A DNA stretch of 9,814 bases. Origin: SM23-62 sp964575235 (GTDB lineage Bacteria > Bacteroidota > Bacteroidia > Bacteroidales > SM23-62). Positions 6,263-9,814 of this stretch are shown piece by piece. The position numbers and the translations under genes were made by a program. Each line of letters opens with the position of its first letter. Position 1 is the stretch's first letter. The notes beneath the pieces are model-generated. The model worked only from the letters and a program-made list of their open reading frames with translations. It ran no database searches and was not told the DNA's origin. The stretch is taken from NCBI GenBank assembly GCA_964575235.1, contig CAZNQG010000122.1, positions 1-9,814 on the forward strand, written 5' to 3'.

Positions 6263-7411
6263 GTGACAAAAGAAAACGGGAAAATAAAAATTGTGGCGGA
6301 CACGGACATTCCCTTCCTGAAGGGTGTACTGGAAGGATGCGCGTCGGTGCTTTACCTGCCGGGCAGGGAGATCGATGCCCGGGCCGTCCGGGATGCCGAT
6401 GCCCTGCTGATACGTACCCGCACCCGCTGCGATGAATCCCTCCTCGGGGATTCTCCGGTCCGGTTCATTGCCACGGCGAGCATCGGGTACGATCATATCG
6501 ATACGGTATTCTGCGACCGAAAGGGCATTGCATGGACCAATGCACCGGGATGCAATTCCTCCTCCGTGGAGCAGTACATGCTTTCCACCCTGCTGAACCT
6601 TGCCGACAGCATGAAATTCAGGATCGGGGAGAAAACCATCGGGATCGTCGGGGTCGGCCACGTCGGCAGCAAGGTCGAACGGATCTGCAGGGCGATGGGA
6701 ATGCGGGTGCTTTTGAGCGACCCACCGCGGTCCAGGCAGGAAGGACCGGAAGCTTTCGTGGAGCTGGGCAGGATCATAGAAGAGGCCGACATCATCACCC
6801 TGCATGTCCCCCTCAACCCCTCCGGTCCGGATAAAACATGGCATCTGGCCGGTCCGGATTTTTTCCGGGGACTGAAAAAAAACCCAATCCTGATCAATAC
6901 CTCGCGCGGCGAGGTCGTGGACGGCAAGGCATTGAAACAGGCTCTGGATTCCGGCTGGGTGTCGGCTGCGGTCCTGGATGTGTGGGAGGGGGAACCGGAC
7001 CCGGATCTGGATCTGCTGGCAAAGCTGTCTATCGGTACTGCGCATATCGCCGGGTATTCCGTTGACGGGAAGGCAAATGCAACCGGCATGAGCGTCCGTG
7101 CACTGAGCCGTTTCTTCGGCCTGGGAATGGACCACTGGTCGCCGGACGGGCTCCCACAACCTCCGAACCCGGATATCGTCCTGGATGCAACGGGAATGGA
7201 CCTGCGGGAGATCCTGCTGGAAGTGAGCCGACGGACCTACGATGTGCGAAAAGACGATGCCGCGTTACGCGCGGACCCGGGAAAATTTGAAAGGCTGAGG
7301 GCCTCCTATACGGTCCGCCGCGAACCGCCCGCCTACCGGGTAAAGATCCTGAACGGCCCGGCCGGAACGGGTACCGTGCTGGAAAAACTGGGATACACGG
7401 TACCCGGGTAA
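6263..7411 (+). CDS. pdxB: 4-phosphoerythronate dehydrogenase PdxB
   Basis: From a GTG at 6263 this is a 382-residue D-isomer-specific 2-hydroxyacid dehydrogenase. It contains RTRTRCDESLL, SIGYDHIDT, the NAD-binding motif GVGHVG (130-135) with Asp153 after the second strand, NTSRGEVVDG with catalytic Arg215, Glu244 in VWEGEPDP, and His261 in GTAHIAGYS. The C-terminal part (NPDIVLDATGMDLREIL to RREPPAYRV) is the PdxB dimerisation domain, which separates it from generic family members. PdxB oxidises 4-phospho-D-erythronate in de novo pyridoxal phosphate synthesis. There is no ATG at the N-terminus: GTG 6263 gives MTKENGKIKIVADTDIPF, matching the usual PdxB opening, and a TTG at 6230 would add 11 residues. 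Position in a uronate operon is unusual for a B6 gene. gnd follows after 42 bases. Confidence 0.92.
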   Translation: MTKENGKIKIVADTDIPFLKGVLEGCASVLYLPGREIDARAVRDADALLIRTRTRCDESLLGDSPVRFIATASIGYDHIDTVFCDRKGIAWTNAPGCNSSSVEQYMLSTLLNLADSMKFRIGEKTIGIVGVGHVGSKVERICRAMGMRVLLSDPPRSRQEGPEAFVELGRIIEEADIITLHVPLNPSGPDKTWHLAGPDFFRGLKKNPILINTSRGEVVDGKALKQALDSGWVSAAVLDVWEGEPDPDLDLLAKLSIGTAHIAGYSVDGKANATGMSVRALSRFFGLGMDHWSPDGLPQPPNPDIVLDATGMDLREILLEVSRRTYDVRKDDAALRADPGKFERLRASYTVRREPPAYRVKILNGPAGTGTVLEKLGYTVPG

Positions 7412-7453
7412 ACATGCATGTAATGAGCGTTATTTAAACATAAACCTAAGCAA

Positions 7454-8905
7454 ATGGAAAAATTAGCAGACATCGGATTGATCGGGCTGGCCGTTATGGG
7501 CGAGAACCTGGTACTTAACATGGAAAGCCACGGGTATACGGTGGCCGTTTTCAACCGGACCGTTGAGAAAGTGGATAAGTTCGTGAACGGCAGGGGGACC
7601 GGGAAAAATTTCATCGGTACCCATAGCATTGAGGAATTCGTTAAATCCCTCAAAAAACCGCGGAAGGTTATGATGCTGGTCAAGGCCGGGGAGGCGGTCG
7701 ATTCCTTTATTGAGAAACTGATCCCGCATCTGGAACCGGGCGATATCATCATCGACGGCGGGAACACGCATTTTCCGGATACGAACCGCCGGACCAAGTA
7801 CGTCGAGGAAAAAGGGCTTCTGTACATCGGCACAGGGGTCTCCGGTGGGGAGGAAGGAGCCCTGCGCGGTCCGTCCATCATGCCGGGAGGTTCTCCCGGG
7901 GCCTGGTCCCATGTGAAACCGATCTTCCAGGATATCTCGGCCAAGGTGGAGGACGGCAGTCCCTGCTGCGACTGGGTCGGGGAAAACGGGGCCGGACATT
8001 TCGTAAAAATGGTCCACAACGGAATCGAGTACGGGGATATGCAGATGATCTGTGAAACCTACCAGATGATGAAGGACCTGCTCGGGATGTCGAACCGGGA
8101 AATGCATGAAGTCCTGAAGGAATGGAACGAGGGGGAACTGAATTCCTACCTGATCGAGATCACGCGCGACATACTGGCCTTCACGGAGAACGGTGAGGAG
8201 ACCGTGGATAAGATCCTGGATACGGCGGGACAGAAAGGTACCGGGAAGTGGACCGCCATTGCCGCGCTGGATGTAGGCATCCCGCTGACACTGATCGGCG
8301 AGGCTGTGTTTGCCCGGACCCTGTCCGCCCAGAAGGATGAAAGGGTAAAGGCTTCTAAGGTGCTCGGGGGACCCAAACCGGTCTTCAAGGGAGACCGCAA
8401 GGCCTTTATCGAGGACCTCAGGCAGGCGCTGTTCGCTTCCAAGATCGTATCCTATGCACAGGGCTACGTGCTCATGCGGACCGCCGCCGGAGAATACGGA
8501 TGGAACCTTAACTACGGAGGCATTGCCCTGATGTGGAGGGGCGGATGCATCATCCGTTCCGTCTTCCTGGGCAACATCAAGGAGGCCTTTGACAAGAATC
8601 CGGACCTGGAAAACCTGATGCTGGATCCCTTCTTCAAACAAAAGATAGAGAGCGCCCAGAAGAGCTGGCGCAGAGTCGTGGCCACGGCCGTTGAGAACGG
8701 GATCCCGGTACCGGCGATTGCCACGGCATTGAACTATTACGACGGATACCGCACGGAACGTCTTCCGGCAAACCTGCTTCAGGCACAGCGGGATTATTTC
8801 GGGGCTCATACATACGAGCGGGTGGACAAGCCCCGCGGGGAATTCTTCCATACGAACTGGACCGGCCGCGGAGGTAAAACAGCCTCCTCCACCTATAACG
8901 CCTGA
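7454..8905 (+). CDS. gnd: 6-phosphogluconate dehydrogenase, decarboxylating
   Basis: This intact 483-residue protein is the long 6PGDH form, equal in length to the animal enzyme. It oxidatively decarboxylates 6-phosphogluconate to ribulose 5-phosphate (EC 1.1.1.44). The N-terminal Rossmann motif is GLAVMGENL (11-19), followed by NRT (34-36), the signature of NADP preference. Further marks are DGGNTHFPDT (101-110), the substrate-binding VSGGEEGA (129-136), and GHFVKMVHNGIEYGDMQ with catalytic Lys185 and Glu192 plus His188 and Asn189. The C-terminus ends in FHTNWTGRGG, the tail that reaches into the partner active site of the dimer. It starts 42 bases after pdxB behind an A-rich leader. No zwf or pgl gene is next to it in the visible region, unlike the common zwf-pgl-gnd grouping, which fits supply of 6-phosphogluconate from gluconate rather than from glucose 6-phosphate. 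Confidence 0.97.
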   Translation: MEKLADIGLIGLAVMGENLVLNMESHGYTVAVFNRTVEKVDKFVNGRGTGKNFIGTHSIEEFVKSLKKPRKVMMLVKAGEAVDSFIEKLIPHLEPGDIIIDGGNTHFPDTNRRTKYVEEKGLLYIGTGVSGGEEGALRGPSIMPGGSPGAWSHVKPIFQDISAKVEDGSPCCDWVGENGAGHFVKMVHNGIEYGDMQMICETYQMMKDLLGMSNREMHEVLKEWNEGELNSYLIEITRDILAFTENGEETVDKILDTAGQKGTGKWTAIAALDVGIPLTLIGEAVFARTLSAQKDERVKASKVLGGPKPVFKGDRKAFIEDLRQALFASKIVSYAQGYVLMRTAAGEYGWNLNYGGIALMWRGGCIIRSVFLGNIKEAFDKNPDLENLMLDPFFKQKIESAQKSWRRVVATAVENGIPVPAIATALNYYDGYRTERLPANLLQAQRDYFGAHTYERVDKPRGEFFHTNWTGRGGKTASSTYNA

Positions 8906-8917
8906 CCGGCTGCAGAA

Positions 8918-8947
8918 GCCTTTACCGGCCATGCGTTCCGGTAAGGC
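8918..8947 (+). terminator. Strong stem-loop between gnd and the kinase gene
   Basis: GCCTTTACCGG (8918-8928) pairs with CCGGTAAGGC (8938-8947) in a 10-bp stem with one bulged T and a 9-base loop. It begins 12 bases after the gnd stop. No U-tract follows, so an intrinsic terminator is not certain. It may act as a partial terminator or 3'-end stabiliser that lowers expression of the downstream kinase relative to gnd. Confidence 0.4.
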
Positions 8948-9010
8948 ACCCCGGCAGGCAAAACCGATAAGTATTCGTACATTAGCAGATCGAACAAACC
9001 TGAGACGAAA

Positions 9011-9814
9011 ATGGGAGTATTAAAAATCAAAACGGAGGATGCATGCAGATATGCCTGCATATCCCTGGGCGAGGTAATGCTGCGCCTGGACCCGGGGGAT
9101 GGCAGGATACGCACGGCAAGGGAATTCAGGGCCTGGGAAGGAGGGGGAGAATACAACGTCAGCAGGGGGCTCCGGAAATGCTTCGGGCTTCCCACAGCGG
9201 TTATGACCGCTTTTGCAGACAACCATGTGGGACGGCTGGTTGAGGATTTCATTATGCAGGGAGGGGTGGATACCTCTCACATCCGATGGGTACCCTACGA
9301 CGGCATCGGGCGGACGGTCCGCAACGGCCTGAATTTCACAGAACGCGGGTTCGGCATACGGGGAGCCCAGGGGGTCTCCGACCGGGGCCACACGGCGGCC
9401 TCACAGATGAAGAGAGGGGACGTCGACTGGGAGTACATTTTCGGTAAACTGGGTACAAGGTGGTTCCATACCGGGGGCATATTTGCGGCCCTGTCCGATT
9501 CCACGGCCGGGGTGATCGAGGAAGCCATGTCTGCAGCCCAAAAGCACGGTACGGTTGTTTCCTACGACCTGAATTACAGGCCCTCGCTGTGGAAGTCGAT
9601 CGGGGGCCAGGAAAAGGCCCGGGAGGTCAACCGGGAACTGGCCCGGTACGTGGACGTAATGATCGGAAACGAGGAGGACTTTACGGCCTGCCTGGGACTG
9701 GAGGTGGAAGGGGTCGATGAAGACCTGTCCGAACTGGATATCGGTGGATACAAGCGGATGATCAAAAAGGCCACGGAACTTTACCCGAATTTCAAGGTGA
9801 TCGCCACCACCCTG
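9011..9814 (+). CDS. kdgK: PfkB-family sugar-acid kinase, probable 2-keto-3-deoxygluconate kinase (3' partial)
   Basis: An open frame starts at ATG 9011 and runs 268 codons without a stop to the window end; family members are usually about 310-350 residues, so roughly the last fifth is missing. It has the PfkB N-terminal region (ISLGEVMLRLDP, 17-28), the glycine-rich EGGGEYN (43-49), GGVDTSHI (84-91), RNGLNFTERG (104-113), DLNYRPSLW (186-194) and the NEED motif (220-223). The catalytic GAGDxF region lies beyond the edge. KdgK phosphorylates 2-keto-3-deoxygluconate from mannonate dehydratase to KDPG. The assignment rests on family likeness and the uronate context; a PfkB kinase for gluconate or another sugar acid is a real alternative. 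It lies 105 bases after gnd, separated by a hairpin, and may be read through from gnd or have its own weak promoter. Confidence 0.75.
   Translation, partial: MGVLKIKTEDACRYACISLGEVMLRLDPGDGRIRTAREFRAWEGGGEYNVSRGLRKCFGLPTAVMTAFADNHVGRLVEDFIMQGGVDTSHIRWVPYDGIGRTVRNGLNFTERGFGIRGAQGVSDRGHTAASQMKRGDVDWEYIFGKLGTRWFHTGGIFAALSDSTAGVIEEAMSAAQKHGTVVSYDLNYRPSLWKSIGGQEKAREVNRELARYVDVMIGNEEDFTACLGLEVEGVDEDLSELDIGGYKRMIKKATELYPNFKVIATTL

Noticed and set aside
7412..7421. Palindrome ACATGCATGT between pdxB and gnd
   Set aside because: Ten bases of symmetry with no repeat elsewhere and no link to a promoter box is within chance expectation.
7463..8932. Long open frame of 489 codons on the minus strand, opposite gnd
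   Set aside because: It mirrors gnd codon structure. The plus strand encodes a complete, highly conserved 6PGDH, and the antisense product resembles no protein family.
8978..8985. TACATTAG as a -7 promoter box for the kinase gene
   Set aside because: It has one mismatch to TAnnTTTG and no -33 TTTG at the right distance, so it is too weak to list as a feature.

Overview
The window looks like a catabolic locus from a member of the Bacteroidota with a fairly high GC content. The evidence is gene content typical of that phylum, including a UxaE-type tagaturonate epimerase and a LacI-family regulator with a GTVDRV recognition helix. Start codons sit behind A/T-rich leaders without clear Shine-Dalgarno sequences, and a perfect TAnnTTTG -7 promoter box lies upstream of the regulator. 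No rRNA, tRNA, CRISPR array, insertion sequence or phage gene is visible. Genes are tightly packed and no gap exceeds about 130 bases.

Layout. Bases 1-147 hold the last 48 codons of an unrecognised plus-strand gene, convergent with a minus-strand pair: uxaE (tagaturonate epimerase), then uxaC (uronate isomerase). A divergent regulatory region around 2879-3007 carries a perfect 20-bp palindrome that looks like a LacI-type operator. From there a plus-strand series runs to the window end: a LacI-family regulator, an SDR-type fructuronate reductase (uxuB), a LarA-like nickel-pincer racemase/epimerase, pdxB, gnd, and a truncated PfkB-type sugar-acid kinase (probably kdgK).

How the genes fit together. 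UxaC converts galacturonate to tagaturonate and glucuronate to fructuronate. UxaE epimerises tagaturonate to fructuronate, so both uronates can be reduced by one SDR to D-mannonate. The classical route then needs mannonate dehydratase (UxuA, not in the window) and KDG kinase (probably the last gene). The LarA homologue keeps the residues expected for the nickel-pincer cofactor, at spacings identical to those of lactate racemase. D-gluconate 2-epimerases are a known branch of that superfamily, so the best inference is that it interconverts D-mannonate and D-gluconate. With gnd two genes downstream, this would join uronate catabolism to gluconate metabolism and the oxidative pentose phosphate pathway. 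pdxB, normally a vitamin B6 gene, lies between them; its substrate 4-phosphoerythronate is a known inhibitor of Gnd, which may explain the placement.

The regulator gene lacks an ATG, GTG or TTG in front of its helix-turn-helix and probably starts at a CTG. Its leader can also form a hairpin.
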